Source of the DNA: JABSOG01 sp041583135
GTDB lineage: Bacteria; Pseudomonadota; Gammaproteobacteria; Enterobacterales; Alteromonadaceae
Assembly (NCBI GenBank): GCA_041583135.1
Contig: JBFHGJ010000096.1
Span: 1-22,967 of the forward strand
DNA length: 22,967 bases
Reading direction: 5' to 3'
Position 1 is the first letter of the stretch, and each line of letters starts with the position of its first letter. The position numbers and the translations under genes were made by a program. Below are positions 1 through 6,577 of the stretch, piece by piece. Below the pieces are notes generated by a model. The model saw only the letters and a list, made by a program, of their open reading frames with translations, had not been told where the DNA came from and did not search any database.

Positions 1-196
1 CCTCTCCTTGTAAGGTCAAGTGCTTTAATCAAACCCTTAGGACTGTTGTTTAGCTGACTAGTGTTAGCTTGACTTGGAGAAGTCAAGAAGATGGTCGGAC
101 CCCACGTATCTGATGCTGCTAGAGGCGCACGAACAAAGCACAGCTACAACCCAACACCAAACCCGAACAAACCACCTCTACGCCACAACACCAAAC

Positions 197-257
197 GGGG
201 TCGGAGTATTTGATATTGGCGAACGCTTGCGTTCCCGTTATCAAAGACTCTGACCCC
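197..257. repeat. Inverted repeat (module 2, copy A)
   Basis: The left arm starts GGGGTCGGAGTATTTGATA and the right arm ends TATCAAAGACTCTGACCCC. The centre, GGCGAACGC-TTGC-GTTCCCG, also pairs in part. The arms can form a long, nearly continuous cruciform. The equivalent copies lie at 628-683 (right end interrupted) and 1078-1138. Confidence 0.85.
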
Positions 258-393
258 ACCTACGGAGAGCCACAACACCGAGCTTGAAGCGGGCACCACT
301 ACAACCCAACACCAAACCCGAACAAACCATGTCTCCGACCGATAGCAGTGCACACTTGCAGGTTTGTCATGTTGGCTCTCCGTAGATGGGGTC
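252..393. repeat. Inverted repeat (module 3, copy A)
   Basis: The left arm 252-271 (GACCCCACCTACGGAGAGCC) and right arm 374-393 (GGCTCTCCGTAGATGGGGTC) are complementary except at one position, with about 100 nt between them. The left arm shares its GACCCC with the right end of module 2. The right arm's GGGGTC is also the left edge of module 1 of the next copy. Confidence 0.85.
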
Positions 394-540
394 AGACCCT
401 CTCCTTGTAAGGTCAAGTGCTTTAATCAAACCCTTAGGACTGTTGATAAGCTGACTAGTGTTAGCTTGACTTGGAGAAGTCAAGAAGATGGTCCGACCCC
501 ACGTGTCTGGTACTGCAAGAGGCGCACGAACAAAGCACAG

Positions 541-627
541 CTACAACCCAACACCAAACCCGAACAAACCACCACTACAACCCAACACCAAACCCAAACA
601 AACCACCGCTACGCCACAACACCAAAC
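541..627. repeat. 34-nt tandem repeat in the linker of copy B
   Basis: Two 34-nt units (541-574 and 575-608) starting CTACAACCCAACACCAAACC, followed by a shortened and diverged third unit (609-627). Copy A has only one full unit (144-177) plus the partial one (178-196). Unit gain or loss accounts for 34 bp of the length difference between copies. The plus strand is strikingly rich in C and A. Confidence 0.85.
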
Positions 628-683
628 GGGGTCGGAGTATTTGATATTGGCGAACGCTTGCGTTCCCGTTATCAAAGACTCTG
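628..683. repeat. Inverted repeat (module 2, copy B), right edge displaced
   Basis: Same module as 197-257, but after GACTCTG (677-683) the expected ACCCC edge is pushed 53 bp to the right, to 737-741, by inserted sequence. Confidence 0.8.
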
Positions 684-736
684 CCCTCTTCTTGGGCTAT
701 CCCTGCCCATCAAGGATATGCAAATCCATTTGCGCA
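684..736. repeat. 53-bp insertion found only in copy B
   Basis: Sequence absent from the same point in copies A and C, placed exactly between module 2 and module 3. It contains short inverted repeats (TGGGC-GCCCA, and GCAAAT-cc-ATTTGC). No target-site duplication is evident. It could equally be ancestral sequence lost from A and C. Confidence 0.65.
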
Positions 737-881
737 ACCCCACCTACGGAGAGCCTCAACACCGAGCTTGAAGCGGGCACCTCTACAACCCAACGCCACT
801 CCCGAACAAACCATGTCTCCGACCGATAGCGGTGCACACTCGCAGGCTTGTCATGTTGGCTCTCCGTAGATGGGGTCAGAC

Positions 882-1217
882 CCTCTCCTTGTAAGGTCAA
901 GTGCTTTAATCAAACCCTTAGGACTGTTGATGAGCTGACTAGTGTTAGCTTGACTTGGAGAAGTCAAGAAGATGGTCCGACCCCACGTGTCTAATGCTGC
1001 AAGAGGCGCACGAACAAACCACCTCTACAACCCAACGCCACTCCCGAACAAACCATATCTCCAACCCAACACCGCACGGGGTCGGAGTCTTTGATATTGG
1101 CGAACGCTCGCGTTCCCGTTATCAAAGACTCTGACCCCACCTACGGAGAGCCACAACACCGAGCTTGAAGCGGGCACCACTACAATTCACCACCAAACTT
1201 GACTCAAATACCACGGG
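882..1217. repeat. Composite hairpin element, copy C, running into the CRISPR array
   Basis: Third copy: module 1 (872-984), a diverged linker (985-1077), module 2 (1078-1138) and only the left arm of module 3 (1133-1152). After about 1185 the sequence drifts from copies A and B, and the module 3 right arm never appears, because the CRISPR array starts at 1218. The copy is therefore truncated on its right side. Confidence 0.8.
1078..1138. repeat. Inverted repeat (module 2, copy C)
   Basis: The best-paired version of module 2. Its left arm reads GGGGTCGGAGTCTTTGATA, which matches the right arm better than the GAGTATTTG version in copies A and B. Confidence 0.85.
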
Positions 1218-1985
1218 ATCTCAATCCACGCGTCCCGTGAAGGACGCGACAAATGTCTCCCAATCTGCCAGCTTATTGACCCAGTTTCAATCCACGCGTC
1301 CCGTGAAGGACGCGACCCAATGTCATGTAAAACAGCGACATCAATGTTTGTTTCAATCCACGCGTCCCGTGAAGGACGCGACGCATTGCTTTAACAGCGG
1401 GGATGTTTGGAATGGAAGTTTCAATCCACGCGTCCCGTGAAGGACGCGACTGCAAGCAGGTGTGGATGCCTTTGAGCGCTACATGTTTCAATCCACGCGT
1501 CCCGTGAAGGACGCGACACGGCATCGAATATAAGATGCAGTACACAAACTAGTTTCAATCCACGCGTCCCGTGAAGGACGCGACGTTGATCGCCGTGTGG
1601 GTCCGTTTGAGTGGACTTTGTTTCAATCCACGCGTCCCGTGAAGGACGCGACGCGCAGGGGAAGCGTGTCGTGGAGTCCGGTGGAGTTTCAATCCACGCG
1701 TCCCGTGAAGGACGCGACGGACCTAGCCGAGAGCAGCAACCTGTTGGCTGAGTTTCAATCCACGCGTCCCGTGAAGGACGCGACGCCTATCCATGTTATT
1801 TGCATGGGGTTGAAAAAGGTTTCAATCCACGCGTCCCGTGAAGGACGCGACCGTCGGCATCCACCCCGGTCAAGTTTTCCCAACGTTTCAATCCACGCGT
1901 CCCGTGAAGGACGCGACCTACCGCTGCTGATGCGGGGTGGCTGTTGGACTTTGTTTCAATCCACGCGTCCCGTGAAGGACGCGAC

Positions 1986-2019
1986 TGCGGTCGTTGCTCG
2001 ACCGGTGAATCGTGCCCTG
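1986..2019 (-). other. CRISPR spacer 12 (overlaps the target of spacer 15)
   Basis: A 34-nt spacer. Its first 21 bases on the plus strand (1986-2006) are identical to the last 21 bases of spacer 15. The next three plus-strand bases, GAA at 2007-2009, therefore represent target sequence flanking the spacer 15 protospacer. In crRNA orientation this is a 5' TTC. Confidence 0.95.
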
Positions 2020-2185
2020 GTTTCAATCCACGCGTCCCGTGAAGGACGCGACCGATCCGCAAGGGGCCGGGGAAATCCGTGCTGCCGTTTCAATCCACGC
2101 GTCCCGTGAAGGACGCGACGCTGCGATCCCCCCAGCGATGAGCACCACTGGAGTTTCAATCCACGCGTCCCGTGAAGGACGCGAC

Positions 2186-2219
2186 AGGTCTGGCCCTTTG
2201 CGGTCGTTGCTCGACCGGT
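2186..2219 (-). other. CRISPR spacer 15 (overlaps the target of spacer 12)
   Basis: A 34-nt spacer whose part 2199-2219 equals 1986-2006 of spacer 12. The two protospacers lie on the same target strand, offset by 13 nt. Spacer 15 is nearer the leader and so was presumably acquired later. Confidence 0.95.
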
Positions 2220-2452
2220 GTTTCAATCCACGCGTCCCGTGAAGGACGCGACACGGTGTTTAGCTGGCTCAGAGGCGTGCGGATGAGTTTCAATCCACGC
2301 GTCCCGTGAAGGACGCGACGTTAAACTTTTCGCCGATCTCGTCTGCGCGGGGGTTTCAATCCACGCGTCCCGTGAAGGACGCGACACTTTTGGCGGACGA
2401 GCCACACCCAAAGCAGCGGGTTTCAATCCACGCGTCCCGTGAAGGACGCGAC

Positions 2453-2716
2453 TGCCTCCGCTGGAGGCCTTGTCAATACTAGTCTAAATTGGCCATTTCC
2501 GCTAACCCCTTTTAAACACAGTTTTAATTTCGATGTTTTTTAAAAGCCAAAAAATTTATCATTTAATTTCAAGTAGTTAGTCTGGCGCTAACCTCCCGGG
2601 GTTTTGATGTGAACTAGGGGTTAGCGCTGAGGTGTATATAAAATATACAAATCGAATGGTTTAATGGCGGCAAAAGCGGGTTTACGATGGCTATTACTGC
2701 TTAGCGTATGTCGCCG
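2453..2716 (-). promoter_or_regulatory. CRISPR leader region
   Basis: Non-coding, partly AT-rich stretch between the leader-proximal repeat (ending 2452) and the stop of the LacI gene. The minus-strand orientation of the repeat and the decayed repeat at the far end put the leader here. It carries an exact GCCTCC-gct-GGAGGC hairpin (2454-2468) beside the first repeat. It also has three copies of a CGCTAACC motif: 2500-2507, 2586-2593 and, inverted, 2619-2626. The last two form a 9-bp inverted repeat, GCGCTAACC/GGTTAGCGC. I could not identify a convincing promoter or IHF site. Confidence 0.7.
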
Positions 2717-3745
2717 TTATTCCTGCCAAGGTTTAGTCTCTATCAGATTCGGGGCAGTTGTCGAATCTCTGACTATCAGCTTGGGTTCAAACAGGTTACG
2801 GTGTTTGCCCTCACCTTGGTCATATGCTTGATGCAGTACCATGGTGGCGGCCATTTCGCCAATATCCAATACGCGATGGTCAATGGTGGTCAGTCGTGGG
2901 TAGAGGTAGGCGGCGTAAACGACATCATCAAAGCCAATAATCGATAACGCTTGCGGCACCGCTAAGCCTTTTTCTCTGGCGGCGGTCATCGCTCCTGAGG
3001 CCATTTCATCGTTGCCGCAAACCAGTGCGGTAAATCGCTGTTTTCGCTGATAAAGTGTATCAAAACCACTGACGCCACTCGATTGCTGAAAATCGCCTTC
3101 AATACAACATTGCTCATCGAGCACAATGCCCGCTTCAAGTAAGGCGCGCTTAACGCCGCTTGCCCTGTCGCTGGCATCTTTTTTCCAGCTCGGACCTGAG
3201 ATCATCGCAAAGGCTTTATGACCGAGATCAAGCAGGTGTTTGGCCGCCAAATAGCCACCAAGCTCATTGTCGAGGTTAATACAGCGCTCTGCTAAGTCTG
3301 GTACTAGGCGGTTGATCAAAACAAACGGAATCGATTTTTGTGCAAGCTCCTGTAAATACTCGTCGCTAACGGCTTCAACATGCAAGATCAGTGCGTCGCA
3401 TTTACGCCCGATTAAAAACTCGATACCGGCTTTTTCTTGCGCTTCGTTACTGTGTCCTGAGGTAATAATGGTGTGCTTGTTGAATTTACGCAGGCGCTTC
3501 TCAATACCACTCATCATCGCGCCAAAAAATGGCCCATGAAGCTCAGACACTAACAGTCCAATACTGTTTGAGCGGTTCGATGCCAGCGACTGGGCGATGG
3601 CATTGGGTCGATAACCCAGTTGCTCCATAGCATCGAGCACCTTTTGCCGGGTTTTGTCACTTACCTTGGCATTGTTGTTCATCACCCTTGAAACCGTGGC
3701 CAGCGATACCCCAGCCAGCTCGGAAACTTGATAGATAGTTGCCAT
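2717..3745 (-). CDS. LacI-family transcriptional regulator of the beta-glucan locus
   Basis: 342 aa, normal for the LacI/GalR family. Residues 2-50 are the helix-turn-helix and hinge (IYQVSELAGVSLATVSRVMN, then DKTRQKVLDAMEQLGYRPN). The rest is a periplasmic-binding-protein-like effector domain with the typical LSIIGFDD near the end. The start chosen is the ATG at 3745, which begins exactly at the family HTH and has AAAGGA 12 nt upstream. A longer reading overlaps the transporter and is rejected. It is the last gene of the operon GH1-symporter-lacI, 16 bp after the symporter stop. The operator TGTAAGCGCTTACA in both regulated promoter regions is of the type this family binds. The inducer is probably a beta-glucoside or glucose derivative (inference). 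Confidence 0.93.
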   Translation of the reverse strand: MATIYQVSELAGVSLATVSRVMNNNAKVSDKTRQKVLDAMEQLGYRPNAIAQSLASNRSNSIGLLVSELHGPFFGAMMSGIEKRLRKFNKHTIITSGHSNEAQEKAGIEFLIGRKCDALILHVEAVSDEYLQELAQKSIPFVLINRLVPDLAERCINLDNELGGYLAAKHLLDLGHKAFAMISGPSWKKDASDRASGVKRALLEAGIVLDEQCCIEGDFQQSSGVSGFDTLYQRKQRFTALVCGNDEMASGAMTAAREKGLAVPQALSIIGFDDVVYAAYLYPRLTTIDHRVLDIGEMAATMVLHQAYDQGEGKHRNLFEPKLIVRDSTTAPNLIETKPWQE

Positions 3746-3761
3746 AATTGCTATATGTCCT

Positions 3762-5102
3762 TTATTTTGCCTCTGCACCAGCGGCTGCCAGTTGCGCGCT
3801 AATACTATCAACCTGCTTACGGTCAAGGCGATAATATAGCATGATCGCGGCGACAATAAACGAACCAATAGCGGCATACAAGGTAAAACTAAGGCGGATC
3901 CCTTGTTTTGTTTGCGGCAAAATCGACAAACCGGCCTCATAGCCGTAAACCGCCAGCAACCAACCAGCCAAAGCACCGCCAATGGCAATACCCAGTTTGA
4001 TGAAAAAGACAACCGACGCATACACCATTCCGGTTAGTCGTTCACCGGTTTTAACCTCGCCATAATCAATGACATCCGCCATTTTGGCCCACAGTAGCGG
4101 TGTTGCCATCTGCAAAAAGAAGCTCCACAAACAAAACAGCACAAACGCCAATTGCCACTGCTGCGGGCCCGCAAAGTACCCGGCCAAGCACAAGGTTGCA
4201 GCCAGCAGTTGCAGCCCAATATAGGCCTTAACCTTACACACGCGGCGCGCCAAAGGGCTTGAGAACGCACATCCAAGCATACTGCACAACATACCGGCAG
4301 TAACAAACGCAGTCACCAGTTCATCTCTATTGAGATAATCTTTCACATAGTAAACCGCCAGCGAAGCTCTAAGCACCTGACCTGCCAACAAAAACACCCC
4401 AACAGCAGCAAGAACCCGCCATTGGTCATTGCGCCATAACAATGTTAGGCTTTTGAAAAAGTCGCTATTTTGCTTGGCTGCCCTTGCAACCACCCGCTCT
4501 TTGGTGCCCCAAAAACACAAGATAAATAAGATGGCGCCAAATAGTCCCATCACCGCCATCGTCACCTGATAACCATAGGCCGTATCGCCCTTGCCGAAGT
4601 ATTCCACCAAAGGCAAGGTGCCACCAGCGATCACCAACCCACCAAACATACCAAATACAAACCGGTAGGATTGCACCGATACTCGCTCGTTAGGGTTATC
4701 GGTCAGTACACCACCTAACGCGCAATAAGGAATATTGATGGCGGTATAAATCAGCATCAACAAGGTATAGGTTACATAGGCATAAATCAGTCTACCGCTA
4801 TCATCAAGCGCAGGTGTGGTAAACGCCAGCAAACTGACCAGAGCAAATGGAATGGCAAGCCACATCAGATACGGTCTAAATTGGCCATAGCGGGTTTTGG
4901 TGCGATCGGCGAGCGCGCCCATCAGCGGATCGGTCACCGCATCAATCACGCGCACCAACAAAAACATGGTGCCGACGGCGGCCGGATTTAAGCCCATAAC
5001 GTCGGTATAAAACAGCAGCAAAAACATCATTACGGTTTGAAAAATAATGTTGCTTGCCATATCACCCAAGCCATAGGCGATTTTTTCTTTGATTGAGAGC
5101 AT
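3762..5102 (-). CDS. GPH-family sugar:cation symporter
   Basis: 446 aa, a multi-span inner-membrane protein of the glycoside-pentoside-hexuronide:cation symporter family (MelB/YicJ-like). Family signs are the N-terminal KEKIAYGLGDMASN and the motif DAVTDPLMGALADRTKTRYGQFRPYL at about residues 54-79. About twelve hydrophobic segments follow. The ATG at 5102 is preferred; a TTG directly before it would add one residue. It lies 37 bp after the GH1 stop and 16 bp before lacI on the same strand. From its neighbours it probably imports cellobiose, gentiobiose or laminaribiose for the cytoplasmic GH1 enzyme. The substrate cannot be read from sequence. Confidence 0.92.
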   Translation of the reverse strand: MLSIKEKIAYGLGDMASNIIFQTVMMFLLLFYTDVMGLNPAAVGTMFLLVRVIDAVTDPLMGALADRTKTRYGQFRPYLMWLAIPFALVSLLAFTTPALDDSGRLIYAYVTYTLLMLIYTAINIPYCALGGVLTDNPNERVSVQSYRFVFGMFGGLVIAGGTLPLVEYFGKGDTAYGYQVTMAVMGLFGAILFILCFWGTKERVVARAAKQNSDFFKSLTLLWRNDQWRVLAAVGVFLLAGQVLRASLAVYYVKDYLNRDELVTAFVTAGMLCSMLGCAFSSPLARRVCKVKAYIGLQLLAATLCLAGYFAGPQQWQLAFVLFCLWSFFLQMATPLLWAKMADVIDYGEVKTGERLTGMVYASVVFFIKLGIAIGGALAGWLLAVYGYEAGLSILPQTKQGIRLSFTLYAAIGSFIVAAIMLYYRLDRKQVDSISAQLAAAGAEAK

Positions 5103-5139
5103 CAACTGATTCTCAAAGTAGGGTTTAACCCGATTAAGC

Positions 5140-6474
5140 TCATAAGCGGCGCTGTTTTAGCATTTCGGCAAAGGCATATCCGCTGTGTTTAATGGTGCGC
5201 TTAAGGCTTTGATAGTCCACATGTACCAAGCCAAAACGTTTTTCGTAGCCATAGGCCCATTCAAAGTTATCCATTAGGCTCCATGCAAAATAACCACGAA
5301 TATCGACACCGGCCTCAACGGCCTGATGTACCGCGTGCAAGTGCGACTGAAAATACGCCACTCTATCCAAATCGACAACTTCACCGTCAATCATTTCATC
5401 GGCCATGGCCGCACCGTTTTCAGTGATGTACACCGGCGGTAAATGATAGCGTTTGTGAAGGCTTACCAGCAAGTCGCTAAACCCAGAGGGATATATCTCC
5501 CAGCCCATATCGGTCAAAGCCGCCTTATTAGGCTGAACCTGCGCAAAACCCTGTTCAGGGTCAAAGCGGTACACTGCCCGAGTATAGTAGTTGATACCAA
5601 GGTAATCCATCGGAGTTGCGATAATGGCCATATCCTCAGCAGCAATAGTCGGCTGCCAGTCTGCCGGTAAGCTTGCCATCAAATCGGGATATCGCCCTTC
5701 CATCAATGGCTGAATATACCATTGGTTAAAGTGAATGTCGGCCAGCGTTACCGCCTGCTTATCGGCCTTGCTGTCTGTTGCCGGATATCCGGGGGTGAAG
5801 TTCAGCACAATGCCACTTTTGGCTTGTGGGGCATTGCGCTTAAGCACTTGCATGGCAAGACCATGGGCTAAAAGCAAATGGTGAATCGCTTTTTTGCACA
5901 ACTCGGGCCGCTTAAATCCCGGTGCATGAACGCCAACTTCATAACCTAGGTAGGCGCTACACCAAGGCTCATTCAAAGTGGCATATGAATAAACCAGATC
6001 ACCAAACGCCTGACTGATCATATCGGCATACTTGGCAAACAAAACTGCAGTATCACGATTGAGCCAGCCCCCGCTATCTTCAATAAACAGCGGCAAGTCC
6101 CAATGATAAAGAGTCACAAAGGCTTTGATGTTTTTGGCTTTCAGGCGCTTTAAAATGCCGAGGTAAAAATCGACTCCGGCTTGGTTGAGCGTACCGTCAC
6201 GATGCATCACCCTCGCCCAAGACACCGAAAAACGATAGGCGTCTACGGCCAAAGACTCAATCATGTCGATATCCTGCTGCCATAAATCAACATGGCCGCA
6301 GGCAACATCACCATTACTGTTGTCGGCGATGACACCTTGGCGATTGCAAAAGGCGTCCCATATTGTCGGCAGTCGCCGCTCAGGCGCACCTTCAATTTGA
6401 AAAGCCGAGGTGGCAACACCAAAAATAAAGTCTTTGCCGGCGAGCAAAGAACCCGTGGGGAGTGTTAATTTCAT
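5140..6474 (-). CDS. GH1 beta-glucosidase, cytoplasmic
   Basis: 444 aa, full length for glycoside hydrolase family 1. It hydrolyses terminal beta-linked glucose from short oligosaccharides with retention of configuration. The N-terminal FIFGVATSAFQIEGA (residues 17-30) is the GH1 signature. The acid/base is E169 in TLNEPW (166-171) and the nucleophile is E352 in ITENGAA (350-356). The WSLMDNFEWAYGYEKRFGL segment (398-415) forms the aglycone/glycone wall. No signal peptide is seen, which fits cytoplasmic cleavage of imported disaccharides. It is the first gene of the minus-strand operon. Its upstream region holds the LacI-type palindrome at 6520-6545. I see no strong Shine-Dalgarno sequence before the ATG. 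Confidence 0.95.
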   Translation of the reverse strand: MKLTLPTGSLLAGKDFIFGVATSAFQIEGAPERRLPTIWDAFCNRQGVIADNSNGDVACGHVDLWQQDIDMIESLAVDAYRFSVSWARVMHRDGTLNQAGVDFYLGILKRLKAKNIKAFVTLYHWDLPLFIEDSGGWLNRDTAVLFAKYADMISQAFGDLVYSYATLNEPWCSAYLGYEVGVHAPGFKRPELCKKAIHHLLLAHGLAMQVLKRNAPQAKSGIVLNFTPGYPATDSKADKQAVTLADIHFNQWYIQPLMEGRYPDLMASLPADWQPTIAAEDMAIIATPMDYLGINYYTRAVYRFDPEQGFAQVQPNKAALTDMGWEIYPSGFSDLLVSLHKRYHLPPVYITENGAAMADEMIDGEVVDLDRVAYFQSHLHAVHQAVEAGVDIRGYFAWSLMDNFEWAYGYEKRFGLVHVDYQSLKRTIKHSGYAFAEMLKQRRL

Positions 6475-6497
6475 CTGGTTGTTTGCTCAAAAATTGT

Positions 6498-6525
6498 TTG
6501 ATCTGATGGGTGAATGTGATATAAA
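6498..6525 (+). promoter_or_regulatory. Probable sigma-70 promoter for the permease-GH3 operon
   Basis: A -35-like TTGATC (6498-6503), a 16-nt spacer and a -10-like TATAAA (6520-6525). The -10 lies inside the left end of the operator palindrome, so bound repressor would block polymerase directly. Confidence 0.5.
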
Positions 6526-6545
6526 TGTAAGCGCTTACATTTATA
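6520..6545. promoter_or_regulatory. LacI-family operator in the divergent promoter region
   Basis: A 26-bp perfect palindrome centred on GC/GC, with core TGTAAGCGCTTACA. Its ends read TATAAA on both strands, so the outer arms may also serve as -10 elements in either direction. It sits between the GH1 gene (minus) and the sugar permease (plus). The 14-bp core recurs at 10377-10390 before GH16. Confidence 0.9.
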
Positions 6546-6577
6546 AAGTCAACTCAAATAACAATCAGAGGCGTATC

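Larger units (their letters stand above)
1..397. repeat. Composite hairpin element, copy A (left end cut by window)
   Basis: First of three tandem copies of a long non-coding repeat. Position 1 aligns with 398 in copy B and 882 in copy C. In order it holds inverted-repeat module 1 (about 1-103), a C/A-rich linker (104-196), module 2 (197-257) and module 3 (252-393). The modules are delimited by a GGGGTC[A/G]GA core in alternating orientation and share their edges. Open frames across it are low-complexity and repeat in each copy in different frames, so I see no gene. It resembles multi-hairpin elements such as REP or MITE clusters; that family assignment is inference. Confidence 0.85.
398..881. 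repeat. Composite hairpin element, copy B (full length, with extra DNA)
   Basis: Complete copy, 484 bp against 397 bp for copy A. The 87-bp difference is fully explained by one extra 34-nt linker unit and a 53-bp insertion at the module 2/module 3 junction (684-736). Its outer module 3 arms (737-755 and 858-877) pair with only a mismatch near the GGGGTC edge. No credible coding region is present. Confidence 0.85.
1218..2452 (-). CRISPR. CRISPR array, subtype I-C-like: 19 repeats, 18 spacers
   Basis: The 33-nt repeat runs GTTTCAATCCACGCGTCCCG then TGAAGGACGCGAC on the plus strand. Its reverse complement begins GTCGCGTCC and ends GTGGATTGAAAC, the hallmark of I-C repeats, so crRNAs should come from the minus strand. 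The repeat has a 7-bp stem (CGCGTCC/GGACGCG) around a 6-nt loop. Repeat starts are 1218, 1284, 1350, 1418, 1485, 1552, 1620, 1686, 1752, 1819, 1885, 1953, 2020, 2087, 2153, 2220, 2287, 2353 and 2420. Spacers are 33-35 nt. All repeats look identical except the leftmost, whose first three bases are ATC instead of GTT; this marks the leader-distal end. No cas gene lies in the window. Confidence 0.98.

Noticed and set aside
541..627. A second CRISPR-like array in the 34-nt linker repeats
   Set aside because: The units are directly adjacent with no spacers and are only two to three in number, so this is a simple tandem repeat.
144..900. Open frames in the hairpin-element region
   Set aside because: They are low-complexity (Pro/Asn/Thr/Gln or Val/Gly/Ser-rich) and recur with the tandem units; structure, not protein, explains the conservation.
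1165..2426. Open frames across the CRISPR array on both strands, up to 170 aa
   Set aside because: They are translations of the 33-nt repeat; the peptides repeat with each unit and no ribosome site or family is evident.
2453..2476. TTGACA on the minus strand of the leader as a -35 box
   Set aside because: No -10-like sequence lies at a suitable distance; the expected position falls inside the first repeat.
3746..4021. A 92-residue N-terminal extension of the LacI protein
   Set aside because: It overlaps the symporter gene in another frame, and the HTH begins exactly at the ATG at 3745 with a ribosome site.
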